44,041 bases of DNA from positions 1 to 44,041 of the forward strand of contig DASVWZ010000302.1 of the NCBI GenBank assembly GCA_036392935.1, given 5' to 3'. This DNA is from DASVWZ01 sp036392935 (GTDB taxonomy: Bacteria > Acidobacteriota > Terriglobia > Terriglobales > Acidobacteriaceae). Each line of letters opens with the position of its first letter. The stretch's first letter is position 1. Shown one piece after another: positions 25,119 to 33,817 of this stretch. The notes beneath the pieces were generated by a model. The model did not search any database. It was not told the DNA's origin and was given only the letters and a program-made list of their open reading frames with translations. The position numbers were made by a program, and so were the translations under genes.

Positions 25119-26252
25119 CTATCTTAGCTTAAGCGTGGTCAGCGCGAATAACGCGAACACCAGCGACGCGATCCAGAAGCGCACAATAATCTTCGACTCC
25201 GACCATCCGAGCAGCTCAAAATGATGATGAAGCGGCGCCATCTTGAAGATGCGCTTCTTGCGCAGCTTGTAGGATGCGACTTGCAGGATCACGGAAATCG
25301 CCTCGATCACGAAGATTCCGCCGATGAACGGCAGCAACAACTCCTGCTTGATGATCACTGCAACCGTTCCAATCGCGCCGCCGAGCGCGAGCGAACCAAC
25401 ATCTCCCATGAAGACTTCCGCCGGATGCGCGTTGTACCACAGAAATCCAATCGCGGATCCGACCATCGCTCCGCAGAAAATCGTCAACTCGCCGACCTGC
25501 GGCATGCGCTGCAGTTCGAGATAGTTGGCGAAAGTCGCGTGTCCACTGACGTAGGTCAAAACCGCCAGCGCGCCCGCCGCAATCACCGTGCAGCCAATCG
25601 CCAATCCATCGAGTCCGTCAGTCAGATTGACAGCATTGCTCGATCCCACAATCACCAGCACCACAAACGCCATGAACGGCACAAACGCAATTGGCCACAA
25701 ATGTGGATCGCGCATCAACCGGTCAATCACCAGATCCGGACGGAACTGCTTGAAGAACGGAACCACCAGCTTGGTCGAATACATTCCCTCGGTCTGCATT
25801 GCAATCAGCGCAATGGCAATCAGCAAACTGGTCAGAATCTGCAGCCCTAGTTTCGCCCGCCCGGTCAAACCGAGATTCCGGCGCTTCACCACCTTGATGT
25901 AATCATCGGCAAACCCAATCGCGGCAAACGCCGCTGTTGCGCCGACGGCAAGCCATACAAACCGGTTCGAAAGATCGGCCCACAACAGCGTCGGAATAAT
26001 TACGGAGATTGCGATCAGAAGTCCGCCCATCGTTGGCGTTCCGGCTTTCTTCTGATGCGCCTTCGGACCTTCCTCGCGGATGTATTGCCCGATCTGGAAT
26101 TCTCTTAGCCGGTTAATCACCAGCGGACCAACGATTAACCCGGTGAAAAGCGCTGTCAGGCTGGCGAAAGCCGTGCGAAACGTCAAATAGCGAAAGATGC
26201 GGAACGGCGGAAAATAGTGGAACAGCTTTGTATACAGCAACCAATAAAGCAA
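25119..26252 (-). CDS. mraY: Phospho-N-acetylmuramoyl-pentapeptide transferase
   Basis: It transfers phospho-MurNAc-pentapeptide to undecaprenyl phosphate in the inner membrane, forming lipid I. The start codon is TTG at 26252, preceded by GGAGG four bases upstream; this is an unusual start for an essential gene. The 377-residue product has about ten membrane segments, the HQKKAGTPTMGGLLIA motif, the Asp pair in GFADDYIKVVKRRNLGL, NLTDGLDGLAIG and the late PLHHHFELLGWSE loop. All are standard MraY marks. It follows murF by 19 bp and precedes murD. Confidence 0.95.
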   Translation of the reverse strand: MLYWLLYTKLFHYFPPFRIFRYLTFRTAFASLTALFTGLIVGPLVINRLREFQIGQYIREEGPKAHQKKAGTPTMGGLLIAISVIIPTLLWADLSNRFVWLAVGATAAFAAIGFADDYIKVVKRRNLGLTGRAKLGLQILTSLLIAIALIAMQTEGMYSTKLVVPFFKQFRPDLVIDRLMRDPHLWPIAFVPFMAFVVLVIVGSSNAVNLTDGLDGLAIGCTVIAAGALAVLTYVSGHATFANYLELQRMPQVGELTIFCGAMVGSAIGFLWYNAHPAEVFMGDVGSLALGGAIGTVAVIIKQELLLPFIGGIFVIEAISVILQVASYKLRKKRIFKMAPLHHHFELLGWSESKIIVRFWIASLVFALFALTTLKLR

Positions 26253-26270
26253 TCCGCCTCCATGAACTCA

Positions 26271-26294
26271 ACTAATGACTAACGACTGACGACT
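26271..26294. repeat. GTCGTCAGTCGTTAGT-type repeat at the murF stop
   Basis: On the minus strand GTCGTCAGTCGTTAGTCATT followed by AGT. The murF stop (TAG) and the last codons (SSVVSH) lie inside it. The same unit occurs in rsmH. Confidence 0.6.
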
Positions 26295-27648
26295 TCCACC
26301 TCTCCAACGCTTTCTCCAGCTTTACTCCGCGCGAGGCTTTCAGCAGCACCACATCGCCAGCGCGTGTGTTTCGCGCCAGCCAATCGCCGGCTTCCTCCGG
26401 AGTTTCCACGAACTCCGCCTTGACGCCGTTCGCCTGTGCAGCCGTGACGATATGCTTTGCGAGCCCGCGCACACCCAGCACAAAATCAATCTTCCCCGCT
26501 GGCATGGTTCGTCCGCATTCTTCGTGCAAGTCCGCAGCGCTCTGCCCGAGTTCCAGCATTTCACCCGCCACAACGATGCGCCGTGCGCTTTCCATGGCGG
26601 CCAACGTTTCCACCGCTGCCGTCAAGGCCTTCGGACTGGAATTGTAGCAATCGTTAATGACCGTGACATTGCCAACTTGAACAATCTGCCCGCGTTTGTC
26701 CGCCGGCGCCAGCGACGGCAGCGCTTCGGCAATCTCCGACGGCGTAATGTCATGCCGCAACGCCACCGCGCACGCCGCCAGCACATTGTAGACATTGTGC
26801 TTGCCGAGCAGCGGACTGGTCATCGTCTGCCGCACACCTTCGGCCACCAGCTCGAACCGCGAACCGTTTGCCCCCAACAACTCGACGTTCTCCGCTCTCG
26901 CGTCCGCTGTCGCCTTCAGCCCAAACATCACAACCTTACCGTGAAAATCCCGCCCGAATTGCGAGATATACGGATCATCCGCGTTAAGAAATGCGGTTCC
27001 ACCAGCAGGCAACGAAGCGATAAGTTCATATTTCGCTCGCGCAATTCCCGCCAGCGATTCGAAGAACTCAAGATGCACCGGCGCAACTACCGTGACCACA
27101 CCTTCGTCCGGCAGCGCGATATTCGCCAGCGCCGCGATTTCGCCCGCATGTGACATGCCCATTTCAACGACGGCGATTTCATGCTCCGGCTCCAGCTTTA
27201 GCAATCCCAACGGCAGCCCGAAATGGTTATTGAAGTTTCCCTTCGAGCTGTGAATCCCGTACCGCGTCGAAAGCAGATGCGTGGTCGCATCTTTGGTCGT
27301 CGTCTTGCCAACCGATCCCGTGATCCCGATCAGTTTCTTACCCCACAATCGCCGAACCGCGGTCGCTAGAGTTTGCAGTGCGACCAAAGTATCGTCAACG
27401 AGAAGAATGCAATCATTGCCCGCAAACCGCTCCGCCTGATCCCGCCGAACCACCGCGGCCACTGCGCCGTTTCCGAGGGCTTGATCCACGAAATCGTGCC
27501 CATCCATTCGCTCGCCCTTGACGGCGAAAAACAGCTCTTCCGGCTGAATGCTCCGCGAATCGATGGAATATCCGTGCGCGATTACATCACCGCGAACAAC
27601 TCCCTTGGCAGAAATGAACTCGGCGATGCGCGAAAGCGGCAGCTTCAT
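26272..27648 (-). CDS. murF: UDP-N-acetylmuramoyl-tripeptide--D-alanyl-D-alanine ligase
   Basis: It joins D-Ala-D-Ala to UDP-MurNAc-tripeptide in the cytoplasm. The ATG at 27648 overlaps the murE stop as ATGA, indicating coupled translation. The 458-residue product has the N-terminal domain with YSIDSRSIQPEELFFAVKGE, the ATP loop GITGSVGKTTTKDATTHLLS, GNFNNHFGLPLGLLKLEPEH and VVEMGMSHAGEIAALANIA. Then come GKHNVYNVLAACAVA and VINDCYNSSPKALTAAVETL. The C-terminus ends SSVVSH, which is read from a dispersed repeat and is not family sequence. Confidence 0.95.
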   Translation of the reverse strand: MKLPLSRIAEFISAKGVVRGDVIAHGYSIDSRSIQPEELFFAVKGERMDGHDFVDQALGNGAVAAVVRRDQAERFAGNDCILLVDDTLVALQTLATAVRRLWGKKLIGITGSVGKTTTKDATTHLLSTRYGIHSSKGNFNNHFGLPLGLLKLEPEHEIAVVEMGMSHAGEIAALANIALPDEGVVTVVAPVHLEFFESLAGIARAKYELIASLPAGGTAFLNADDPYISQFGRDFHGKVVMFGLKATADARAENVELLGANGSRFELVAEGVRQTMTSPLLGKHNVYNVLAACAVALRHDITPSEIAEALPSLAPADKRGQIVQVGNVTVINDCYNSSPKALTAAVETLAAMESARRIVVAGEMLELGQSAADLHEECGRTMPAGKIDFVLGVRGLAKHIVTAAQANGVKAEFVETPEEAGDWLARNTRAGDVVLLKASRGVKLEKALERWKSSVVSH

Positions 27649-29168
27649 ACTCGCCTGCTTCCCGCCGCTGCCAATTCTTCGCAGGAGTAACCTGCTTCGT
27701 GCAAAAGCTTCCGCGCCACTTCCACGTCGTCGAACGGAACCACGCCGTCCCGCGAAACCTGTAGCTTCTCATGTCCTTTGCCCGCAATCAGCACGATGTC
27801 GCCCGGTCTCGCTTCGCGCAGTGCCATCGCAATTGCCGATCGGCGATCTGGCTCTGTCTTGTACTTCCCACTCGCCCGCTGCAGCCCGACCACGGCGTCA
27901 TTCATGATCGCCAGCGGATCTTCGCTCCGCGGATTATCCGAGGTCAGCACCACGAAATCGCTTCCTTTTCCTGCCGCCTCGCCCATCATCGGACGCTTGG
28001 CCCGGTCGCGGTCTCCACCGCAGCCAAAAACCGTTATCACGCGGCCGCTTTGCGCCGCGTGCTGAACGAACTCTCGCGCAAGCGAAGTCAGATTCCGGAG
28101 TGCATCGTCCGTGTGCGCGTAGTCTACGACTACTGTGAACGGCTGCTTGCAATCGACCCGCTCAAAGCGCCCTGGCACGCGCGATAGCGTCGCAATCCCT
28201 TTCGCGATGTCTTCGGTCGAGCACTCACGCGCATACGCCGCTGCGCACGCCGCCAGAATGTTGTACACGTTGATCTTTCCAATCAGCGGCGAAAACAGTG
28301 GAATCGCCCCATCTGGCGTTATCAGATCGAAACGCGTCCCGCGCGGCATGATCTCGGTCTTCTCGGCATGAAAGTCGCCCGCGGCAAGACCATACGTCAA
28401 AACCTCCGACCCGCGCTGACCACTGACCTTCTCGAGTTTCCGCCCATACTCATCATCAATACTCAACACGGCCACTCGCGGCGCTTCCGTTCCGCAGCCT
28501 TCGAACAGAATCCGCTTGGCGGCAAAATACTCGTCCATGCTCTTGTGATAGTCGAGATGGTCTCGCGTCAGGTTCGTGAACACGGCAACATCAAATGGAA
28601 TTGCGAACACTCGACCCTGCACCAGCGCGTGAGATGAAACCTCCATCACCGCTTCTGTCGCGCCATCACCCAACGCTTCGCTAAGAATCCGGTTCACATC
28701 CAGCGCTTCCGGCGTGGTATGCGCCGCTGGCAAAACCTTTCCCGCCACGTGATATTCAATGGTCCCGATCAGCGCACTCTTGCGGCCCGCCGCAGCAAAA
28801 ATGCCCTCGATCAAGAACGCAGTCGTGCTTTTTCCGTTCGTTCCCGTGATCCCAGTGACCGCCAACTTCTCCGCCGGCCGCTTGAAGAAACTCGCGCTCA
28901 CCTTCGCCAGCGCTCGCCGCCCATGAGGCACTAGCGCCCACGCTAAGCCCGGACGAGGCTGCTGCTCATCTGAATCGCTGACAACTCCCACCGCTCCGGA
29001 TGCAATCGCCTTATCGATAAAATTGTTCCCATCGCTGGTCTCGCCTTTCATCGCCACAAACACGTCGCCCGGCCTGACCCGTCGCGAGTCGTATTCAATG
29101 CCGCTGATATTCGGATTTCCGCTCTGCGAGAGCACTTCCGCGCCATCGAGAAGCTGCTGAAAGGTCAT
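27645..29168 (-). CDS. murE: UDP-N-acetylmuramoyl-tripeptide synthetase, meso-DAP type
   Basis: It adds the third amino acid of the stem peptide in the cytoplasm. The start at 29168 is ATG. The 507-residue product has YDSRRVRPGDVFVAMKGE, the ATP loop GITGTNGKSTTAFLIEGIFA, HTTPEALDVNRIL and EVSSHALVQGRV. Next come TNLTRDHLDYHKSMDEYFAA with the carbamylated-lysine region, and VVDYAHTDDALRNLT. The DNPR tetrapeptide in LTSDNPRSEDP marks meso-diaminopimelate specificity, fitting a Gram-negative wall. Coupled to murF by ATGA and 56 bp behind ftsI. Confidence 0.96.
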   Translation of the reverse strand: MTFQQLLDGAEVLSQSGNPNISGIEYDSRRVRPGDVFVAMKGETSDGNNFIDKAIASGAVGVVSDSDEQQPRPGLAWALVPHGRRALAKVSASFFKRPAEKLAVTGITGTNGKSTTAFLIEGIFAAAGRKSALIGTIEYHVAGKVLPAAHTTPEALDVNRILSEALGDGATEAVMEVSSHALVQGRVFAIPFDVAVFTNLTRDHLDYHKSMDEYFAAKRILFEGCGTEAPRVAVLSIDDEYGRKLEKVSGQRGSEVLTYGLAAGDFHAEKTEIMPRGTRFDLITPDGAIPLFSPLIGKINVYNILAACAAAYARECSTEDIAKGIATLSRVPGRFERVDCKQPFTVVVDYAHTDDALRNLTSLAREFVQHAAQSGRVITVFGCGGDRDRAKRPMMGEAAGKGSDFVVLTSDNPRSEDPLAIMNDAVVGLQRASGKYKTEPDRRSAIAMALREARPGDIVLIAGKGHEKLQVSRDGVVPFDDVEVARKLLHEAGYSCEELAAAGSRRV

Positions 29169-29224
29169 GGAGTGAGTTGTCTCATTATAGACTTGACACG
29201 AGACCGTCGAAGATTTGAAACGAC

Positions 29225-31405
29225 TTACCGCGCAAAACGAACGGTTACTTTGGACCCATTCAGGACGCGCGTTCCCGGCGCGGGCGACTGGTCGCGCGCC
29301 AACCCATTGCCAACCGGATCCAGCTCCAGCCCGGCTTCTTCCGCCAATTCAATGGCTCCACGTACGCTCTTGCCCGCGAATAGCGGTACCACCACGGCAT
29401 TCTCATCGAAATTCACCACGACTGTGCCGCGTGACGAAACGGGCGACACCGGCAGAGGCACGGCTGCGGAAACCTCGGGTCCAGCCGGGGCCGCTGCCGG
29501 CGTCACTCGCTGCAGCAATCCCGCTGGTACGACCGCCGGAGCATCCCCATGAGCTGGGGCATTCGTGGTCGGCTGCGTCCCCGGCTGCGGCGACTGGCTC
29601 GGCGACGCATCCGCCATGTCGATCGTGTCTCCCACATGGTCCGGTGAGCCTTCCTCCAGATCCTCGTCACGAGTCTGCTTCGCCGCCACCATCAACCTCC
29701 GACTGGCCGGCAACTCCAGATCGTGCGGCGTGTGCAAATATTCCAACACCTGCTGCGCAATGCGATGGAACACCGGCGCCGAAACCTGTCCGCCCTGGTG
29801 CAAGCCGACCGCCGAATCCAGCACCACGGCAACTGTGATCACCGGATTATTGATGGGCGCAAACCCCGCAAACGATCCCACATATTTGGTGTGCGAGTAC
29901 GCGTGCGTCGCCGGGTCAACCTTCTGCGCTGTCCCGGTTTTTCCCGCTGAGGTATAACCCTCCAACACCGCGCGCTTTCCTGTGCCGTGCAGCACCACGC
30001 CTTGCATCATCTGACGCATTTCAGCCGCAGTGTAAGAGGAGATCACTCGATGTTGCGGCCCCGGCTCGAATGCGATGGTTTGCGGCGCAGATTGCGCCCC
30101 AATGGTGCCGGCCAGAATTCTCGGGGAAACATAAACTCCGTCGTTTGCCATGGTCGAAATCAGACCCGCGAGTTGCAGCGGCGTGATACCGATCTCTTGA
30201 CCCATCGAGATTGCTGCAATCGAAACTTTCGACCAGCGGCTCGGAGGCTTGCTCAGTCCACGCGTTTCACCGGGCAATTCAATCCCCGTCTGCTGCCCAA
30301 ATCCATAGCTGCGGATGTATTTGTAGAAGCGGTCATCGCCCAACCGCAACCCGACTTTAATCGCACCCACATCGCTCGACTCTGCCAGCACATCTGCGAC
30401 TGTCAGCTTTCCGTGCGGCTTGCTGTCACGGATTCTCATGCCGTTATAGACAATTGCCCCCATCTGGCAATCGACCACTTCATCCGGGCGAGTCAGTTTT
30501 TCTTCCAGCGCTGCCGATAACGTCACCAGCTTGAAGGTCGACCCCGGCTCGTACACGTCGCTCACTACATGATTCTTCAGTTTGTCGGGAGTAATATCGT
30601 GCGTCGCATTGGGATCGAAGGTGGGCCGGTTCGCCAACGCCAGAATTTCACCCGTATGCGGATTCTCGACAACGACCGCGCCGCTCTCCGCGTGCGTCTC
30701 CTGCATCGCGGTGTCGAGTTCCTTCTCCGCGATGTACTGAATCTCCTCATCAATCGTCAGAACAATGTTCTCGCCCGGCTCCGGCTGCTTCTCCACGCTG
30801 CCAAACCATTTCTTGTGCGCATCGACCGAAATCAGCATCTGGCCGGGCTTTCCCGCCAGCTTGTCGTCGAATTCGCGCTCGATTCCGCTGAGCCCTTCAT
30901 CATCGGTGCCAACGTATCCAATCACCTGCGCAGCCAGGTCGTTTTTCGGATAAAACCGCTTCGGTTCTTTCTGGAAATAAATTCCGCGTAGATTCAACGC
31001 GCGAATGCGATCGGCAGTGTCCTTATCGGCCTTTCTTTGGACCCAGCAAAATGTTTTCGCAGCCTTGCACCGCGCCAGAATGTCATGGGGATCAGAACCC
31101 GTAATCCGCGAGATTAGCGCAATCGTCCCCGCCAGGTCGGGAACGTCCGACGGCACAGCAAAAACCGAGTCCACCGAAACCGACATCGCCAGCTCGCGGC
31201 CGGCCCGGTCATAGATAATCCCCCGCCGTGCCGAGACCTCCTCCGTCCGCAGCTGCTGATGCACGGCCTTCTGCTCAAACGCCCCGTAGCGCACGATTTG
31301 CAGATAACCCAGCCGCAGGAAAATCGCGCAACACCACAGCACTAACATGGCAGCAAGAATGTACAGCCGGAAGGTAGTGCGGTTGCGAGGTTGAGTGATA
31401 GCCAT
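29225..31405 (-). CDS. ftsI: Cell-division transpeptidase PBP3 with C-terminal PASTA domain
   Basis: It cross-links septal peptidoglycan. The 726-residue protein starts at 31405. A single membrane anchor (LYILAAMLVLWCCAIFLRLG) is followed by the PBP dimer domain with RGIIYDRAGRELAMSV. Transpeptidase motifs are the nucleophile Ser289 in YEPGSTFKLVTL, the SxN-like ESSDVGAIKVGL, and KTG in SAGKTGTAQKVD. After about residue 575 comes a long Pro/Ala/Ser-rich linker (SQSPQPGTQPTTNAPA and on). One PASTA domain then closes the protein, with VVPLFAGKSVRGAIELAEEA and a terminal SKVTVRF. PASTA on FtsI is typical of Gram-positives and some Acidobacteria. The ribosome binding site is weak; translation may depend on ftsL. 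Confidence 0.95.
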   Translation of the reverse strand: MAITQPRNRTTFRLYILAAMLVLWCCAIFLRLGYLQIVRYGAFEQKAVHQQLRTEEVSARRGIIYDRAGRELAMSVSVDSVFAVPSDVPDLAGTIALISRITGSDPHDILARCKAAKTFCWVQRKADKDTADRIRALNLRGIYFQKEPKRFYPKNDLAAQVIGYVGTDDEGLSGIEREFDDKLAGKPGQMLISVDAHKKWFGSVEKQPEPGENIVLTIDEEIQYIAEKELDTAMQETHAESGAVVVENPHTGEILALANRPTFDPNATHDITPDKLKNHVVSDVYEPGSTFKLVTLSAALEEKLTRPDEVVDCQMGAIVYNGMRIRDSKPHGKLTVADVLAESSDVGAIKVGLRLGDDRFYKYIRSYGFGQQTGIELPGETRGLSKPPSRWSKVSIAAISMGQEIGITPLQLAGLISTMANDGVYVSPRILAGTIGAQSAPQTIAFEPGPQHRVISSYTAAEMRQMMQGVVLHGTGKRAVLEGYTSAGKTGTAQKVDPATHAYSHTKYVGSFAGFAPINNPVITVAVVLDSAVGLHQGGQVSAPVFHRIAQQVLEYLHTPHDLELPASRRLMVAAKQTRDEDLEEGSPDHVGDTIDMADASPSQSPQPGTQPTTNAPAHGDAPAVVPAGLLQRVTPAAAPAGPEVSAAVPLPVSPVSSRGTVVVNFDENAVVVPLFAGKSVRGAIELAEEAGLELDPVGNGLARDQSPAPGTRVLNGSKVTVRFAR

Positions 31406-31453
31406 CGCGCTGCTTTCAGACCTTTATTTGACAAACAGTTCTTAGACAAACAT

Positions 31454-31481
31454 GGCGGCCGGCTTCTCAGCCCCGGCCGCC
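31454..31481. other. Strong hairpin in the ftsL-ftsI spacer
   Basis: Arms GGCGGCCGG (31454-31462) and CCGGCCGCC (31473-31481) are perfect. In the direction of transcription (minus) the T-run precedes the stem and no T-run follows, so it is not a normal terminator. It may be an mRNA processing or stability element, or a repeat. Confidence 0.5.
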
Positions 31482-31529
31482 AAAAATCTCCGCCCTTGAC
31501 TCATGCGGACGTCAAACCCGCCAATCGTT

Positions 31530-31991
31530 CTACGGAATAGAAATCACCGAAACCGGTGTCGCGCTCGCCATCACCGGACGTCCCGTCTCTGGCGTCGCCG
31601 AATCCATGCGGATAATCTGGCCCGCCTGCGGCGGCTGCATTCCATATTGCCTTGCCAGTCGGTCGATCCGCTCCGGCGAACGCAACGTCACCGCTTCCAG
31701 CCGATAGCTACGGTTCAATTCCGCCATCGCGTCACGCTGGTTTTTCAGCGCTTCAATCTTGTATCCGTACTCAATGGCTTTGAAATGTTGCCACGCGTAT
31801 GTCATCACCAGCAGAAACAGGCAGCACATCGCGATGCTGAACTGTTTCATCTCCCGCTGCCGCTTCGGATCTTCCACTTTCACCAGCCGCGAATTGTCGA
31901 TCGGCTTGGCAAAGTAGACCTCTGGAGTTCCAATCCAGCATGAACTCCGTCGGCTCTTCACCATTGGCGTGATTGCGGCGAGCGCAGCCAT
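31530..31991 (-). CDS. ftsL: Cell division protein FtsL
   Basis: It is a bitopic membrane protein of the divisome that bridges FtsB/FtsQ and FtsWI. The 153-residue product starts at 31991, immediately after the stop of a 53-residue ORF. One membrane helix (FSIAMCCLFLLVMTYAWQHF, about residues 51-70) is followed by a coiled-coil with leucine-zipper spacing (YKIEALKNQRDAMAELNRSY, then RLEAVTLRSPERIDRLARQY). A GMQPPQAGQIIRMD tail closes the fold. N-terminal cytoplasmic part of about 45 basic residues. Recognised by position and shape; the sequence family is fast-evolving. Confidence 0.85.
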   Translation of the reverse strand: MAALAAITPMVKSRRSSCWIGTPEVYFAKPIDNSRLVKVEDPKRQREMKQFSIAMCCLFLLVMTYAWQHFKAIEYGYKIEALKNQRDAMAELNRSYRLEAVTLRSPERIDRLARQYGMQPPQAGQIIRMDSATPETGRPVMASATPVSVISIP

Positions 31992-32153
31992 TTACGCGGC
32001 TCCTGCCAGCATGGTCTCGTATTGCGTGATTTCGTTGTGCGCTACGGCGTAGAAGTGCGCCAGCTTCTCTTCCGCCGAGCGCGCCTGTAGCGCCTGCCTC
32101 TCGGTCCGCTCTACCGTCTTCATCAACTCGTCAATTAGTGTGCCGGAATACAT
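31992..32153 (-). CDS. Small 53-residue ORF between rsmH and ftsL
   Basis: The ATG at 32153 has GAGGAAAAGAAA directly before it, and the TAA stop is followed at once by the ftsL ATG. The product starts MYSGTLIDELMKTVERTERQ and ends YETMLAGAA. It is hydrophilic and helical, with charged and Ala-rich heptad-like spacing (ARSAEEKLAHFYAVAHNEIT), so a short coiled coil is likely. No membrane helix or known motif. It sits where other Acidobacteria often have an unnamed small ORF, but I cannot check this. It may be a regulator of division or an RsmH/FtsL accessory; function unknown. Confidence 0.6.
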   Translation of the reverse strand: MYSGTLIDELMKTVERTERQALQARSAEEKLAHFYAVAHNEITQYETMLAGAA

Positions 32154-32186
32154 TTTCTTTTCCTCGTTTTCTACCCACCACAGAAC

Positions 32187-33092
32187 CTAAACTTTTTCCG
32201 CCACCCGCAGCTTCGCGCTGCGTGAGCGCGGATTGCGATCGATTTCTTCTTCCCCGGCGGTCATCGGCTTTTTCGTCAACAACCGATACTCGCCCCGCTT
32301 CGCTCCTTCGCGCATCGCATCTTTCACAATGCGGTCTTCCAGCGAGTGAAAACTGATCACCACCAGCCTTCCCCCCGTGTTCAGCAGCTGCGGGGCGTTG
32401 TTCATCAGCTCCCGCAGGTCATCCAACTCATGGTTTACGAATATTCGGAGAGCCTGAAAGGTAAGCGTCGCCGGATGAACTCGCCTTTCCGCTTTATTCA
32501 TTGGCCGGGCCGCGGCTGATACGATCTCCGCAAGTTGTGCGGTAGTCCGTATCGGCCGCGACCGGACAATGGCTCTGGCGATTCTCCGCGACCTCCTTTC
32601 CTCACCGAATTCGTAAATCAGATCGGCAAGCTCGCGCTCGTCGAACCGGTTTACCACTTGTTCGGCGGTCAACTCGGACTGAGGATTCATCCTCATGTCC
32701 AAATTTCCTTCCGCCTGAAAACTGAAGCCTCGCGCTGGCGTGTCAAATTGCAAACTGCTCACACCCAGGTCGGCCAGGATCCCGTCGTACGTCGCTCGTC
32801 CTGCCTCGTTCGCCAAATCTGCAAACGATGCGTGTCGTAACTCAATCGCCGGCCAATCGGACGTACTGACGACTGACGACTGATGACTGACGACTAGCCT
32901 CTCCCGCGCTTTTTCCAGCGCCGCTGGATCCTTATCGAAGCCAATCAAATGACCCGGTGCGCCGAGGCGTTTTGCGATTTCGTAACTGTGCCCGCCAAGG
33001 CCCACCGTGGCGTCGATATAGGTCCCGCCACGCCGGACGGCTAAAAAGTCGATCGCTTCTTTTAAAAGAACCGGAACATGGCCAATCTCCAT
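32187..33092 (-). CDS. rsmH: 16S rRNA m4C1402 methyltransferase
   Basis: Also called MraW: it methylates N4 of C1402 in 16S rRNA. The start at 33092 (MEIGHVPVLLKEAIDFLAVR) is where the family begins; upstream codons are excluded. The 301-residue product has the SAM loop YIDATVGLGGHSYEIAKRLG, GFDKDPAALEKARERL, the NPPY-like segment ILADLGVSSLQFD, GNLDMRMNPQSELTAEQVVN and VISFHSLEDRIVKDAMRE. A stretch of about ten residues reading VVSHQSSVVST lies between GFDKDPAALEKARERL and the next strand. It is encoded by a tandem repeat of GTCGTCAGT and has no counterpart in the family pattern. The reading frame stays open, so the protein probably tolerates it. Confidence 0.95.
   Translation of the reverse strand: MEIGHVPVLLKEAIDFLAVRRGGTYIDATVGLGGHSYEIAKRLGAPGHLIGFDKDPAALEKARERLVVSHQSSVVSTSDWPAIELRHASFADLANEAGRATYDGILADLGVSSLQFDTPARGFSFQAEGNLDMRMNPQSELTAEQVVNRFDERELADLIYEFGEERRSRRIARAIVRSRPIRTTAQLAEIVSAAARPMNKAERRVHPATLTFQALRIFVNHELDDLRELMNNAPQLLNTGGRLVVISFHSLEDRIVKDAMREGAKRGEYRLLTKKPMTAGEEEIDRNPRSRSAKLRVAEKV
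32865..32896. repeat. GACTGACGACTGA repeat inside rsmH, in frame
   Basis: Four to five units of GACTGACGA/GACTGATGA lie within the gene, and on the minus strand they read GTCGTCAGTCATCAGTCGTC and onward, keeping the frame. The same unit is found at the murF stop and, less conserved, in the intergenic copy at 23422. Confidence 0.75.
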
Positions 33093-33193
33093 CTTTTTGC
33101 CGCCATGTCCAACCCCCTGAGGGGTTTTTGTAAATCCCTCGCCCACGCTCTTGGGCTCCCGGCGAACCGCGTCTTTCGGTTCGCTGGGACTGA

Positions 33194-33634
33194 CTAGATG
33201 CCCAATTCGTCGAGCGTCTTCTCATCCTCAGGCGTGAACGGCTGTTCCTCGATCTCTTTGCGGTACAGCTCCAGGTTGCGAACCACGAGATAGGTCAGAT
33301 TCCCCGTCACCGCGACTTCGCCCTTGATTTGCGCCGCTTCGCGTAGCAGTTGCGGCATCAGCAGCCGTCCCTGCCCATCCATTTCCACCATCTGCCCGTA
33401 GTAGTTCACCCGGTCCAGAAACTTTTTCTTCGTAGGATTGAACGTCGAGAGCGTCGCCAGCTTCTGCTCGATCCGCTCCCACTCCTCGAAGGGATACACT
33501 TGGGCAACCTTCCCGTCCTGACTGGTGATGTAAAATTGGTTGCCGTATTTCTCGTCGATCACGCGCTTGAACTCGGCCGGCACCTTGACGCGCCCTTTTT
33601 CGTCGACTCGAGTTGGGTGATTGCCGCGAAACAT
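33194..33634 (-). CDS. mraZ: Transcriptional regulator MraZ
   Basis: It is the DNA-binding first gene of dcw clusters and represses its own promoter in known species. The start at 33634 (MFRGNHPTRVDEKGRVKVPA) follows AAGGGC. The 146-residue length matches the family. Two AbrB-like halves are seen: DEKGRVKVPAEFKRVIDE in the first and MDGQGRLLMPQLLREAAQIK in the second, each with the DxKGRxxxP-type loop. Target boxes sit about 180 bp upstream (33818-33842). It is 101 bp before rsmH; a hairpin with arms GCGAACCG and CGGTTCGC (33162-33184) lies in that gap. Confidence 0.95.
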   Translation of the reverse strand: MFRGNHPTRVDEKGRVKVPAEFKRVIDEKYGNQFYITSQDGKVAQVYPFEEWERIEQKLATLSTFNPTKKKFLDRVNYYGQMVEMDGQGRLLMPQLLREAAQIKGEVAVTGNLTYLVVRNLELYRKEIEEQPFTPEDEKTLDELGI

Positions 33635-33817
33635 TTGTTTTGCCCTTTACTGGGCTCAAAAACCTTTTAACCACAACACTTGCGAACAGAAGGGGGAGGA
33701 AAACCATTTCAAAACTGCTTAATTCCGCTTGCTTCGGGCTTTTTTTCGGGGTGTCAGCCTCTAAATCCACTGGCGCCTCTCCATCGCTCACTTCTGCCCA
33801 CCAACTTTATTGTTGTA

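Noticed and set aside
31454..31481. A terminator between ftsL and ftsI.
   Set aside because: The stem is strong but there is no T-run after it in the direction of transcription.
33228..33791. A 187-residue frame on the minus strand overlapping mraZ.
   Set aside because: It runs through mraZ in another frame and into the promoter region. Composition is Arg/Gly-rich and no family pattern is seen.
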